From Aquimonas sp964586455 (lineage in GTDB: Bacteria > Pseudomonadota > Gammaproteobacteria > Xanthomonadales > Xanthomonadaceae): 64,000 nt of DNA. How positions within the stretch are numbered: the first letter of the stretch is position 1; the number at the start of each line of letters is the position of its first letter. Below are positions 27,571-37,496 of this stretch, in pieces. The position numbers were made by a program, and so were the translations under genes. The notes under the pieces were generated by a model that did no database searches, was not told where the DNA came from, and saw nothing but the letters and a program-made list of their open reading frames with translations. The stretch lies in assembly GCA_964586455.1 (NCBI GenBank), contig CAZPHV010000013.1, positions 1-64,000 on the forward strand, read 5' to 3'.

Positions 27571-28331
27571 CAGCGCGCGACAGCGCACTCCAGGATGCGC
27601 AGATACGTCCGAACTGTCGTATCCAGGCCCGCATACAGGGCCTCGCCGATCAGCGCATGGCCGATTGACACCTCGGCAAGGCCTGGCAGTGCGGAGGCAA
27701 ACAGGCCCAGATTCGCCTGACTCAAATCGTGACCTGCATTCACCGCCAGCCCGGCCACGCGTGCATCCTCGGCCGTGCGTACGCAGAGCTCCAGAGCGGA
27801 TCGGGGTGAGCCCGCAGCAAAAGCCTCGGCATACGGCCCGGTGTAGATTTCGACGCGCTCGATGCCGACCGCGGCCGCGGCGGCCGCGCCAAGGCTACCG
27901 GGGTCCACGAACACGCTGACGCGTGCGCCCAGGCGACGGATTCGCGCAACGACTCCAGCCAGACTGCTGGCTTCGCGAGCGAGGTCGAACCCGTGATCTG
28001 AAGTGATTTGACCGTCGCCGTCGGGCACCAGAGTGACCTGCTGCGGACGCGCCGCTTCGACCAATTCAAGAAAACCCGGATAGCCCGCGCGAGCCCCGGC
28101 AAACGGGTTGCCCTCAAGATTGAGTTCCACGTGCGGCGGACGCCAGGCGGCGATGTCCAGCACATCCTGCGGGCGCACGTGACGACAGTCGGGTCGCGGA
28201 TGCAGGGTGATGCCCCCGCAGCCCGCATCCACCACGGTCTGCGCTGCACGCAGCATCGAGGGCTCGCTGCCGCCGCGTGAATTGCGCAGTACCGCGATCT
28301 TGTTCAGATTGACGCTGAGCACGGCAGTCAT
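27570..28331 (-). CDS. pdxJ: Pyridoxine 5'-phosphate synthase
   Basis: 253 residues. PdxJ condenses 1-deoxyxylulose 5-phosphate with 3-amino-2-oxopropyl phosphate to make pyridoxine 5'-phosphate, the last step of the DXP-dependent vitamin B6 route. The TIM-barrel start LSVNLNKIAVLRNSRGG, the GITLHPRPDCRH segment and ELNLEGNP are all typical active-site stretches. It lies three bases after glmS in the same direction, so it is the last gene of that unit. Confidence 0.96.
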   Translation of the reverse strand: MTAVLSVNLNKIAVLRNSRGGSEPSMLRAAQTVVDAGCGGITLHPRPDCRHVRPQDVLDIAAWRPPHVELNLEGNPFAGARAGYPGFLELVEAARPQQVTLVPDGDGQITSDHGFDLAREASSLAGVVARIRRLGARVSVFVDPGSLGAAAAAAVGIERVEIYTGPYAEAFAAGSPRSALELCVRTAEDARVAGLAVNAGHDLSQANLGLFASALPGLAEVSIGHALIGEALYAGLDTTVRTYLRILECAVAR

Positions 28332-28334
28332 GGG

Positions 28335-30170
<1,836 letters not shown>

Positions 30171-30244
30171 GTTTTATCGCTCCGCTGTGGGCGCGAACGC
30201 CCGATTGAGGTGGATGCCACGCAGACCGACATTCTGCGGCCTGT

Positions 30245-30628
30245 TCAAGCGCGCGCGAACCGCTGCCGCCATCGCCATCGCGCAAAAGCCAAGCCCAGTC
30301 CGACGCCCGCCACATTGCTGAACGCGTCGCGGGCATCGGCCTGACGGCTGGGCTGCAGGCCCTGCAAGGCTTCGCTGCCCAGCGCCACTGCGAGGCCCAT
30401 TAGCGCGCAGGCCATCAGTGCATGGCGGGCACCGCGCAGCTGCAGCCAAAGTCGCATCAGCAGCATGGCCCACAGCGCGAACAGCGGAACATGGGATAGG
30501 TTCAGCGCCAGCCGCAGCCCAGGCGTGCTGTCCGGCAGCGGCAGCAGCAGGCCGAACACACCACACAGACTCAATCCCGCAAACGCGACCAGCGGCCAAC
30601 GCGCCCGGTCCTCATTGCCGCCGTGCAT
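30245..30628 (-). CDS. VanZ-like membrane protein
   Basis: 127 residues starting MHGGNEDRARW. Four hydrophobic segments (about 12-30, 43-60, 70-86 and 104-118) and the motif GSEALQGLQPSRQADARDAFSNVAGVGLG match the VanZ family, in which a short loop follows an E-x-x-Q-x-x-x-P/S-x-R sequence. VanZ-like proteins often accompany exosortase and polysaccharide genes; their biochemical role is not known. It overlaps the end of galE by 17 bases, so it belongs to the same message. The longer frame that includes galE antisense codons is not credible. Confidence 0.8.
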   Translation of the reverse strand: MHGGNEDRARWPLVAFAGLSLCGVFGLLLPLPDSTPGLRLALNLSHVPLFALWAMLLMRLWLQLRGARHALMACALMGLAVALGSEALQGLQPSRQADARDAFSNVAGVGLGLAFARWRWRQRFARA

Positions 30629-31604
30629 GCAGGCGCCGCTCCCAGGCCAGCGCACTGGCGCAGATCGAATCGAGATCATCGAGGGCGGGGCGCCAACCCA
30701 GGACCTCGCCGATGCGCGCGCAGTCAGCCACCAGCTCAGGCGGATCGCCCGCCCGTCGCGGATGATCCGCGTGTGGAACGGTTTGCCCGGCCGCACGCGA
30801 CATCGCCGCCAGCACTTCGCGCACGCTGTAACCGTGTCCGTAGCCCGCATTGAGGGTGACCGAGGCGCCGCCCCCGCGCAGATAGCGCAGTGCAGCCAGG
30901 TGGGCCGAAGCCAGGTCCACGACATGGATGTAGTCGCGTACGCCGGTACCGTCGACGGTGGGGTAGTCGGTTCCAAACACCTGCACGGCCGCGCGTGCAC
31001 CAACGGCCGCTTCGGCCGCGACCTTCACCAATAGGGTCGCGCGCGCGGTCGATTGGCCGATCCGGCCCTGCGGATCGCAGCCGGCCACATTGAAGTAGCG
31101 CAGGGCCACGTGCCGCAGCGGGCTCGCGGCCGAGAGGTCGCGCAGCATCCACTCGCTCATCAGCTTGCTGGTGCCGTAGGGGTTGATCGGCGCGGTCGGC
31201 GCATCTTCGCGGGCGCGGCCGCTGGCCGGAATGCCGTACACAGCGGCCGTCGACGAGAACACGAAGTGCTCGACCCCCGCGTTCGCGCAGGCCTCCAGCA
31301 GATTGCGGGTGGCACAGGTGTTGTTGCCGTAGTAGCGCAGCGGGTCTTCGACCGATTCCGGCACGATCGTACGGGCGGCGAAATGCAGCACGGTGCGGAT
31401 GCCGCGAGCGCGCAGCAGGGCTTCGACCGCCGCGCGGTCACCGACCTCACCGACCACCAGCTCGGCGTCGAGCACGGCCTCGCGGAAGCCGGTGCTGAGA
31501 TTGTCGAGCACGACCACCTCTTCACCGGCTTCGACCAGCTGCAGCACGACGTGGCTGCCGATGTAACCGGCGCCGCCGGTGACCAGAATGGGGCTGTGCG
31601 TCAT
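30612..31604 (-). CDS. galE: UDP-glucose 4-epimerase
   Basis: 330 residues. It interconverts UDP-glucose and UDP-galactose with bound NAD. The Rossmann motif GGAGYIGSH is at residues about 10-18, the catalytic YGTSK (Tyr and Lys) near 148-152, and the GTGVRDYIHVVDLA segment is typical GalE. It overlaps the upstream hydrolase by four bases, so its output is tied to the polysaccharide cluster. UDP-N-acetyl sugar activity cannot be excluded. Confidence 0.94.
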   Translation of the reverse strand: MTHSPILVTGGAGYIGSHVVLQLVEAGEEVVVLDNLSTGFREAVLDAELVVGEVGDRAAVEALLRARGIRTVLHFAARTIVPESVEDPLRYYGNNTCATRNLLEACANAGVEHFVFSSTAAVYGIPASGRAREDAPTAPINPYGTSKLMSEWMLRDLSAASPLRHVALRYFNVAGCDPQGRIGQSTARATLLVKVAAEAAVGARAAVQVFGTDYPTVDGTGVRDYIHVVDLASAHLAALRYLRGGGASVTLNAGYGHGYSVREVLAAMSRAAGQTVPHADHPRRAGDPPELVADCARIGEVLGWRPALDDLDSICASALAWERRLHARRQ

Positions 31605-32428
31605 GTGGATCCTTCAGTTGCGCCGCGGCGTTCGACCGGAGCAAACCGCACTTGGGCCCAGGCGCAGAGGTGTTCGATCAGGCGCTCGCGGTCGGCGGGT
31701 CGATAGAACAGATGATCGACCTCGGGCCAGTAGTCGAACTGCACCTGTCGAGCATGCGCCGACGCACCGAAGGTCGACGCGAACTGACGTCGATGCAGGA
31801 AGTAGTGGGCAATGCCGCCGGTGTAAAGAGCCAGGATCTCCACCCCACGCGCGCAGAGTGAGGCCAGCTGGACCGGTGCCTGCGCGGGCGACGGCCAATC
31901 GCGGTAGTCGGCCTCGACCGCTCTGGATGCCGCGTCAGCTGCAACGCCACCTTGTGTGAGTCGACGCTGTAGAGCGGCAAGCACAGCCTGGGCGCTGCGC
32001 AGGCGCAGCAGGCGACCCAGCCTGAACCAGCGCGGCCCGTAGGCGACCGGATCCAACAGCATCAGACCCTGCACGCGCGGGTCACGCAGCGCCAGTTGCC
32101 AGCCGGCATCGGCGGCACTGCAAATGCCACCGACCACGAAGCGCGCGCAGCCGGTGCGCGCCTGCAGCTGATCCAGCACATCGCCCAGCAGGGCGGGCTG
32201 CGGGCGCTCGGCCGCACGCAAGGCGTCGCCAATTCCGGGCTGATCAAAGCGCACGCTGGCAAACCCCAGTGCAGCCAGCCGCCGCGCCAGATGCACGTAC
32301 AGCCGGAACGGGCCCTGGCGGTGTACCGCTCCGGCATTGAGGAAAACGAACAGCACGGAACTCGCACCCGCAGCCTGGTGCAGTACACCGAATCGACCTT
32401 CGCCGAGCTCCAGAGTCGATTCGTTCAT
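31601..32428 (-). CDS. Alpha/beta hydrolase related to exosortase A-associated hydrolase 1
   Basis: 275 residues of alpha/beta-hydrolase fold. The nucleophile elbow reads GGICSAAD, placing a Cys where Ser is usual; FDQPGIGDA is the oxyanion-side loop, and a VDH near the C-terminus (DYWPEVDHLFY) supplies the expected His. The order elbow, then helical cap, then Asp/His is that of hydrolase 1 (TIGR03100 type), although this copy is more divergent than the one at 61686-62565. It overlaps galE by four bases downstream and its partner by four bases upstream. It likely acts on cell-envelope or polymer-linked esters; the substrate is unknown. Confidence 0.75.
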   Translation of the reverse strand: MNESTLELGEGRFGVLHQAAGASSVLFVFLNAGAVHRQGPFRLYVHLARRLAALGFASVRFDQPGIGDALRAAERPQPALLGDVLDQLQARTGCARFVVGGICSAADAGWQLALRDPRVQGLMLLDPVAYGPRWFRLGRLLRLRSAQAVLAALQRRLTQGGVAADAASRAVEADYRDWPSPAQAPVQLASLCARGVEILALYTGGIAHYFLHRRQFASTFGASAHARQVQFDYWPEVDHLFYRPADRERLIEHLCAWAQVRFAPVERRGATEGST

Positions 32429-33162
32429 GCGCAGGCCTGCAGCCGTCCGGCCAGCTCGGCGGCGGCGCTACGCACCAGCGGCAGCGCAAACGGCGTCGAC
32501 AGATCGATTTCGTCGACCCAGCGGGTCAGAGCTTCCGGCAGCGCGTGGTCCAGTTCGAAGCTCGCCGGGTGTGTCACCTGGGCCTCGCGCAGCTGATCGC
32601 GAAAAGCGGGGTGCAGTCGATGCCCGAGCAGGCAGCCTGGCTCAGGGCCCTGCAGGGGCAGCCGCACCCCGTAGCGACGCCGATTGCGCAGCTCCAGCGC
32701 TTCGCGGGTCTGTAATTCCTCCAAATAGTCGGCGCCCGAAAGAATGGGCTGCCAGCCAATCCAGTCCAGCGCCTCGCGCTGGGCCAGCGGTGAGGCCACC
32801 AGCGCACCCGCGCGCACGCCCAGCAAGATGATCGGTGCGTCACCCTGGGCGCGCAGCCAGGCCAGCGCCTGCGCCGCGTCCGCTTCAAGCTGCTGCAGGC
32901 AGAAGGCGTCGTCATCGCCCGACGAGTCGCCGCAGCCGGTCGGGTCAAAACGCAGACAGCTGATGCCCTGCGTCGTCAGCGCCTGCGCCAGCAGGGCGAA
33001 CAGCCGGTAACCGCGCTGCCACTCATGCGGAAACGGCGGCAGCACCAGCAGCACGGCCCGCGCCGACGGCGCCTGCGCGTACACACCCGCCAGCCAGCCC
33101 TGCGTGCCGCAAATGCGAACCGGGTAGGGGTCCTTCGGGATCAAGCGATGCCCTCGTGGCAT
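32425..33162 (-). CDS. Alpha/beta hydrolase-fold protein, exosortase A-associated hydrolase 2 type
   Basis: 245 residues from the ATG at 33162; a TTG-initiated form would add 28 residues. The hydrolase fold is recognisable (LLVLPPFPHEWQRGYRLFALLAQALTTQG, then LRFDPTGCGDSSGDD). At the nucleophile elbow the sequence is GVRAG, with Arg where the catalytic Ser or Cys should be, so it may lack hydrolase activity. It is the first gene of the minus-strand run hydrolase 2, hydrolase 1, galE, VanZ-like. The pairing with hydrolase 1 suggests a two-subunit unit; this is inference. Confidence 0.72.
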   Translation of the reverse strand: MPRGHRLIPKDPYPVRICGTQGWLAGVYAQAPSARAVLLVLPPFPHEWQRGYRLFALLAQALTTQGISCLRFDPTGCGDSSGDDDAFCLQQLEADAAQALAWLRAQGDAPIILLGVRAGALVASPLAQREALDWIGWQPILSGADYLEELQTREALELRNRRRYGVRLPLQGPEPGCLLGHRLHPAFRDQLREAQVTHPASFELDHALPEALTRWVDEIDLSTPFALPLVRSAAAELAGRLQACA

Positions 33163-33293
33163 CGAAACGGGCTGACAGGCGGTAGGGCCTGGCGCGATCG
33201 GTTTGGCGGGTCGATGGGCGGGCTCACGAGCCGATTCCAGGGTCAAAAGCAGGGCGGTACGGCGGATCGCAACGATAGCAGCTGCGACTCAAA

Positions 33294-33311
33294 ATGTGCG
33301 CTGGCGCACAT
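33294..33311. promoter_or_regulatory. Palindrome in the divergent intergenic region
   Basis: An 18-base inverted repeat, ATGTGCGC-TG-GCGCACAT, between the divergent hydrolase operon and the propeller-haem protein. It could be an operator, or a member of the same GTGCGC/GCGCAC repeat family seen near 37242 and 37378. Confidence 0.45.
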
Positions 33312-33554
33312 AACGGGCGCCTTCGCGCCTCTGCACAACCGCCCCGCAGCCAGCAGCCCCGGGTCATCGGCCCGCCGCAATCGCCAACGCGACCGGGTTC
33401 GCACTTCCTATGTGATCGCAAGTGCCCGTGGGAAAAAGAATTTCAGACTCTGGGGACTGGGTCACCGAATGCCTTCGCGGTACTGCCAACTGACCCGCGA
33501 AACCCGGGAGTGCGGGTCCGTAGGCTGGCCTTGTAAACATTGGTGCCAAAAACC

Positions 33555-35774
33555 ATGACCCGCTTCCCCGCATTCCTCAGCAGCATCGTGATCGTACTGG
33601 CCGCCGCCCTGGCAGCCCCGCCACGCGTGCAGGCGCAGACCGCGCCACCGACCACGCCGCATCCCATTCTGTTCGTCACCCAGATGCCGATCTCGACAGA
33701 CTTCGCTGCGATCGGATCGGTGTTCGGCAACCATCGCGCCAGCATCGCGCTGAGTGGACGCGGCGGCGATCTGTACATCCGCTATTCGGATGGCAGCCTG
33801 CGCAACCTCACCCGCGAGGCCGGCTTCGGATCCGCGGCCAACTTCCAGGGCGCAAATTCGATCGCCGTGCGCGACCCCGCTGTGCACTGGTCGGGCACCA
33901 AGGCGATCTTCAGCATGGTGGTCGGCGCGCCAGCCCAGCAGTACGGCACGGACAACTTCTACTGGCAGCTTTACGAAGTGACCGGCCTCGGCCAGGGGCA
34001 GACCGCGGTGGTTACCCGGGTGTCGACCCAGCCGCAGGACTTCAACAACATCCAGCCGACCTACGGCTCCGACGGCGCCATCATCTTCGCCTCGGACCGC
34101 CCGCGCAGCGGACAGCGTCACCTGTATCCGCAGCTGGACGAATACGAATCCACCCCGACCGTCAGCGGCCTGTGGAAGCTCACCCCGGGTGGTCAGCTGC
34201 AGCTGCTGGAGCATTCGCCTTCGGGTTCTTTCGACCCCTTGGTCGATTCCAGCGGACGCGTGGTGTTTTCGCGCTGGGATCATCTGCAGCGTGATCAGCA
34301 GAACGAAAGCCCCTCGAACACCTTCGGCACCTTCAATTTCAGCTCGGAAGCCGCGAACTCGGTGCGCACCAGCGATCGCACCGAATACTTCCCCGAGCCA
34401 CGCATCGCCGCGGCCGGCTCGCAGGTCGAGGGCCTGCGCTTCAACCACTTCTTCCCCTGGCAGTTGAACCAGGACGGCACCGCCGCGCTGACCTTGAACC
34501 ACGTCGGCCGCCACGAACTGCACAGCTACTTCGAGCGCAGCTTCACCAACGACAGCAACCTGCGCGACTTCATTCCCGCAGGCGGCAACAGCTATCGCCT
34601 GTTGAACCTGCTGCATCTGGCCGAGGATCCGACCCAGCCGGGTCGCTTCTATGCGCTGAATGCACCTGAATTCGGCACCCTCAGCGGCGGCCAGATCATC
34701 CGCTTCAATGGCGCGGCCGGCGCCAACCCCGACCAGATCCAGCTGCAGTCGATCACCCACCCCGACACCGGCGGCACAGTCAGCTCCAGCAATCACACTG
34801 GGCATTACCGCAACCCGCTGCCGCTCTCCGACGGCAGCGTGCTTGCCTCACATGCGCCGGCCACCGGCATAGCGCGAGAGCTCGGCACCCGCGCCAGCCC
34901 AAACCCCAGTCACCGCTTCCGGCTGACCCGGCTGACGGCCGTCGGCAACGGCATCTTGGCGGCTTCAGCAACGCCCCTACTCGGCAGCACCGGCATCGTG
35001 CGCCGAGTCGAATACTGGGACCCGGATGTCCGCGTCGTCTACGAAGGGCCGATGTGGGAGCTGGGCGCGGTCGAAGTACGTGCGCGCCCGGCGCCGCCGC
35101 AGACCGCCGAGACGATCGAATCGCCCGAGCAGAGCGCCTTCGCCGAGACCGGCGTGAACCTGCAGGCGTTTCGAGAGTTCCTGCGCGAGCGCAACCTCGG
35201 CGTGGTGGTGATGCGCGATGTCACCACCCGCGACCGCGCCGACCGCCAGCAGCCCTTCAATCTGCGCGTCGACGGCAGCGTTCATCAAAACCCGCCGAGC
35301 ACGACCGGCACGGTCTACACGATCAGCCACATGCAGTTCCTGCAGGCCGATCAGATCCGTGGCCTGACCTTGGGCGGTGCCAACCCGCGGCCCGGCCGGC
35401 GCGTGCTGGCAGTGCCGATGCACGAAGCTGAAGCGCTGGCGCTGAACCCGCCCGCACCGGGCGCGCCTGCCGGCAGCGTGCGGATCGCCGCCGATGGCTC
35501 AGTGGCGGCCTTTGTGCCGGCCGGGCGTGCAATGGTGTGGCAGACCACCGCGCCCAGCGGCCAGCCAGTCGTGCGCGAGCGCTACTGGCTGACCGTGCAG
35601 CCCGGCGAAGTGCGCGCCTGCGACGGCTGCCACGGCATCAACACGCTCAGCCATTCGGGCCAGCCGGCCAGCACCCAGGTGCCGGAAGCCTTCGTCGAGT
35701 TGCTGGATCGCTGGCAGGCACAGAACGCCAGCACCCAGGGACAGATCTTCCGCAACGGGATGGAGGCGCTCTGA
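33555..35774 (+). CDS. Exported propeller protein with a C-terminal CxxCH haem motif
   Basis: 739 residues from the ATG at 33555 (a longer TTG form would add five). A signal peptide (hydrophobic 8-25, cleavage near VQA-QTA) leads into TolB/WD-like propeller repeats, with motifs such as GSDGAIIFASDRPRSG and DSSGRVVFSRWDHL. The C-terminal third resembles the central domain of hydrazine-synthase alpha-like proteins and ends with CDGCH (C689, C692, H693), one covalent haem-binding site. It is therefore likely a periplasmic or surface electron-transfer protein. The final residues FRNGMEAL resemble a lineage-typical C-terminal signature. It is not obviously part of the polysaccharide cluster. Confidence 0.75.
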   Translation: MTRFPAFLSSIVIVLAAALAAPPRVQAQTAPPTTPHPILFVTQMPISTDFAAIGSVFGNHRASIALSGRGGDLYIRYSDGSLRNLTREAGFGSAANFQGANSIAVRDPAVHWSGTKAIFSMVVGAPAQQYGTDNFYWQLYEVTGLGQGQTAVVTRVSTQPQDFNNIQPTYGSDGAIIFASDRPRSGQRHLYPQLDEYESTPTVSGLWKLTPGGQLQLLEHSPSGSFDPLVDSSGRVVFSRWDHLQRDQQNESPSNTFGTFNFSSEAANSVRTSDRTEYFPEPRIAAAGSQVEGLRFNHFFPWQLNQDGTAALTLNHVGRHELHSYFERSFTNDSNLRDFIPAGGNSYRLLNLLHLAEDPTQPGRFYALNAPEFGTLSGGQIIRFNGAAGANPDQIQLQSITHPDTGGTVSSSNHTGHYRNPLPLSDGSVLASHAPATGIARELGTRASPNPSHRFRLTRLTAVGNGILAASATPLLGSTGIVRRVEYWDPDVRVVYEGPMWELGAVEVRARPAPPQTAETIESPEQSAFAETGVNLQAFREFLRERNLGVVVMRDVTTRDRADRQQPFNLRVDGSVHQNPPSTTGTVYTISHMQFLQADQIRGLTLGGANPRPGRRVLAVPMHEAEALALNPPAPGAPAGSVRIAADGSVAAFVPAGRAMVWQTTAPSGQPVVRERYWLTVQPGEVRACDGCHGINTLSHSGQPASTQVPEAFVELLDRWQAQNASTQGQIFRNGMEAL

Positions 35775-36000
35775 TTCTCCGCGCCCAAAGCGAACAGTGT
35801 TCGAGGCCTGCGCGGAAGCCTACGTCGAATCGTCCAGGCGAGGCAGCAGCGCCTAGCCGCAAGCCCGGCGTCCAGCGCAAAGAGCGGCTGAGCTTCTAGC
35901 CTCGCGGCAGCGCCGACTGCCTGATCGCGACGCTCTGCTTGCCGAAGCGCGCGCGCGTCGCCCATGCGACAAACCGCGAAGCGGTTCACGGTTTACCATG

Positions 36001-36027
36001 CAGGGCCCGGTCGAGTGCCGGGCCCTG
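36001..36027 (+). promoter_or_regulatory. Leader hairpin before the glycosyltransferase
   Basis: A perfect 10-base stem (CAGGGCCCGG / CCGGGCCCTG) with a seven-base loop, 22 bases upstream of the 36050 start codon. It may attenuate or protect the message; no U-tract follows. Confidence 0.45.
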
Positions 36028-36049
36028 TCCGTTCAGCCCGTGCCCATCC

Positions 36050-37219
36050 ATGCCACGCATCGCGCTTGTCACCCCGATCCTGCCGGTTCCGCACGACCCC
36101 ACCCGTGGCCGCTACATCCATGAGACCGCGCGGGCGCTGTCCAAGCTGGCGGAAGTGCGGGTGTTCTTTGTCCAGGCCGACTACCCGCGCCTGCCGGGCT
36201 TCAAGCCCCGCAGCTTTCTGGAGGGCGTGGTCGGCCCGGACTACACCCTGCCCGGCATCGATCTCGAAGCCCTGACCTATCCGGCCGTGCCGGGTCTGTC
36301 GCGGATCAGCAATGGCTGGGTCTGCGGGCGCGCGCTGAAGCCGCGCATCCGCCGTTTCGGCGCCGAGCTCGTGCTCGGCTACTGGCTGTATCCCGAAGGC
36401 GCCGGCGCGCTCGCCGCAGCGCGTGCCCTGCGCTTGCCCTGCGTGTTGGGCGCGCGCGGTTCGGACATCCACGTGCGCTCGGGCCTGAATCGCTGGCTGA
36501 CCCGCCGCGTGGTGCAGGGCTGCGACCGTCTGCTGACGGTCAGCCGCGCGATGCGCGAGTCCGCGATCCACGAATACGGCGCGGATCCACAGCGCAGCCG
36601 CGCGGTGATCAACGGTTTCGACACCGGCGTGTTCCACCTGCGCGATCAGGCGGCGCTGCGCACCGAGCTGGGGCTGGACCCACAGACCAAACTGATTCTC
36701 TACGTTGGCCGCTTCGTCGAAACCAAGGGCATGCGCGAGCTGTTCAGCGCCTTCGAAGCCCTGCACCGGGAAGACCCGCGTCGGCAGCTGGTGCTGGTTG
36801 GCGACGGCGTGATGCGCGGAGAGCTCGAAGCCCTGATCCGCGCCCGTGGCCTGAGCCAGGCCGTGCACCTGCCTGGCGCGTTCGAGCCCGAAGGCGTGGC
36901 GCGCTGGATCGGCGCCTGCGACGTGCTGACCCTGCCGAGCTGGTCCGAGGGCTACCCAAACGTCGTGGTAGAAGCGATCGCCTGCGGCCGCCCGGTGGTG
37001 GCGACCACGGTCGGTGGCACCGGCGAGATCGTCGACGCCGACAGCGGCCTGCTGGTGCCGCCCAAGGATGCCGCCGCACTTGAAGCCGCGTTGCGCGAGG
37101 CGCTGCGCCGCGACTGGGACCAGGCCGGCATGGCGGCGCGGCTGCGCCGCAGCTGGGACGACGTCGCTGCCGACACGCTCAGCGTGTGTCGAGAGCTGTT
37201 GGCTTTGGCCAAGCCCTGA
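36050..37219 (+). CDS. Glycosyltransferase family 4
   Basis: 389 residues starting MPRIALVTPILPVPHDPTRGRY, the typical GT4 N-terminus. It has a GT-B fold with an N-terminal acceptor domain and a C-terminal donor domain holding LYVGRFVETKGM and the EGYPNVVVEAIACGRPVVATTVGGTGEIV block, which includes the E-x7-E motif that binds the nucleotide sugar. It is cytoplasmic and transfers a hexose-type sugar to a growing repeat unit or lipid carrier. A longer start is possible but would add a 37-residue non-conserved N-terminus. It stands alone on the plus strand, bounded by repeats. Confidence 0.9.
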   Translation: MPRIALVTPILPVPHDPTRGRYIHETARALSKLAEVRVFFVQADYPRLPGFKPRSFLEGVVGPDYTLPGIDLEALTYPAVPGLSRISNGWVCGRALKPRIRRFGAELVLGYWLYPEGAGALAAARALRLPCVLGARGSDIHVRSGLNRWLTRRVVQGCDRLLTVSRAMRESAIHEYGADPQRSRAVINGFDTGVFHLRDQAALRTELGLDPQTKLILYVGRFVETKGMRELFSAFEALHREDPRRQLVLVGDGVMRGELEALIRARGLSQAVHLPGAFEPEGVARWIGACDVLTLPSWSEGYPNVVVEAIACGRPVVATTVGGTGEIVDADSGLLVPPKDAAALEAALREALRRDWDQAGMAARLRRSWDDVAADTLSVCRELLALAKP

Positions 37220-37241
37220 TCGGCCGTCCAACTCAATCGCC

Positions 37242-37396
37242 GGTGCGCGGCACGCGCACCCTATGAGCAAGCGCCAGCGCGCGCGCACCCCGCGTAGGCG
37301 CATTGCTTCGAGCCCCAACCAGTGAACGCGTTGTCGGCGAACGCCGTCCGAATGCCGCCACAAATGTCGTGAAGTAGGGTGCGCCTGTGGCGCACC
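37242..37396. repeat. REP-like palindromes downstream of the glycosyltransferase
   Basis: Two short hairpins of the same design: GGTGCGCG-GCA-CGCGCACC (37242-37260) and GGTGCGCC-TGT-GGCGCACC (37378-37396), plus degenerate copies through 37475 (GACGCACCAAGCGCC and GTGCGTCAAGGCCCC). The region of 277 bases between two convergent glycosyltransferase genes holds no gene. It looks like a cluster of repetitive extragenic palindromes and could also end both transcripts. Confidence 0.6.
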
Positions 37397-37496
37397 AAGG
37401 CCCCGTGAGATCCCGCGCGCCTGCGACGCACCAAGCGCCGTGCGATCAAGTGCGCCTAGGGTGCGTCAAGGCCCCACCAGGCAGCCAGCGAATCGC

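Noticed and set aside
30171..30244. glmS ribozyme or riboswitch upstream of glmS
   Set aside because: The gap is only 74 bases and shows no ribozyme-like core; the element is not expected in this group.
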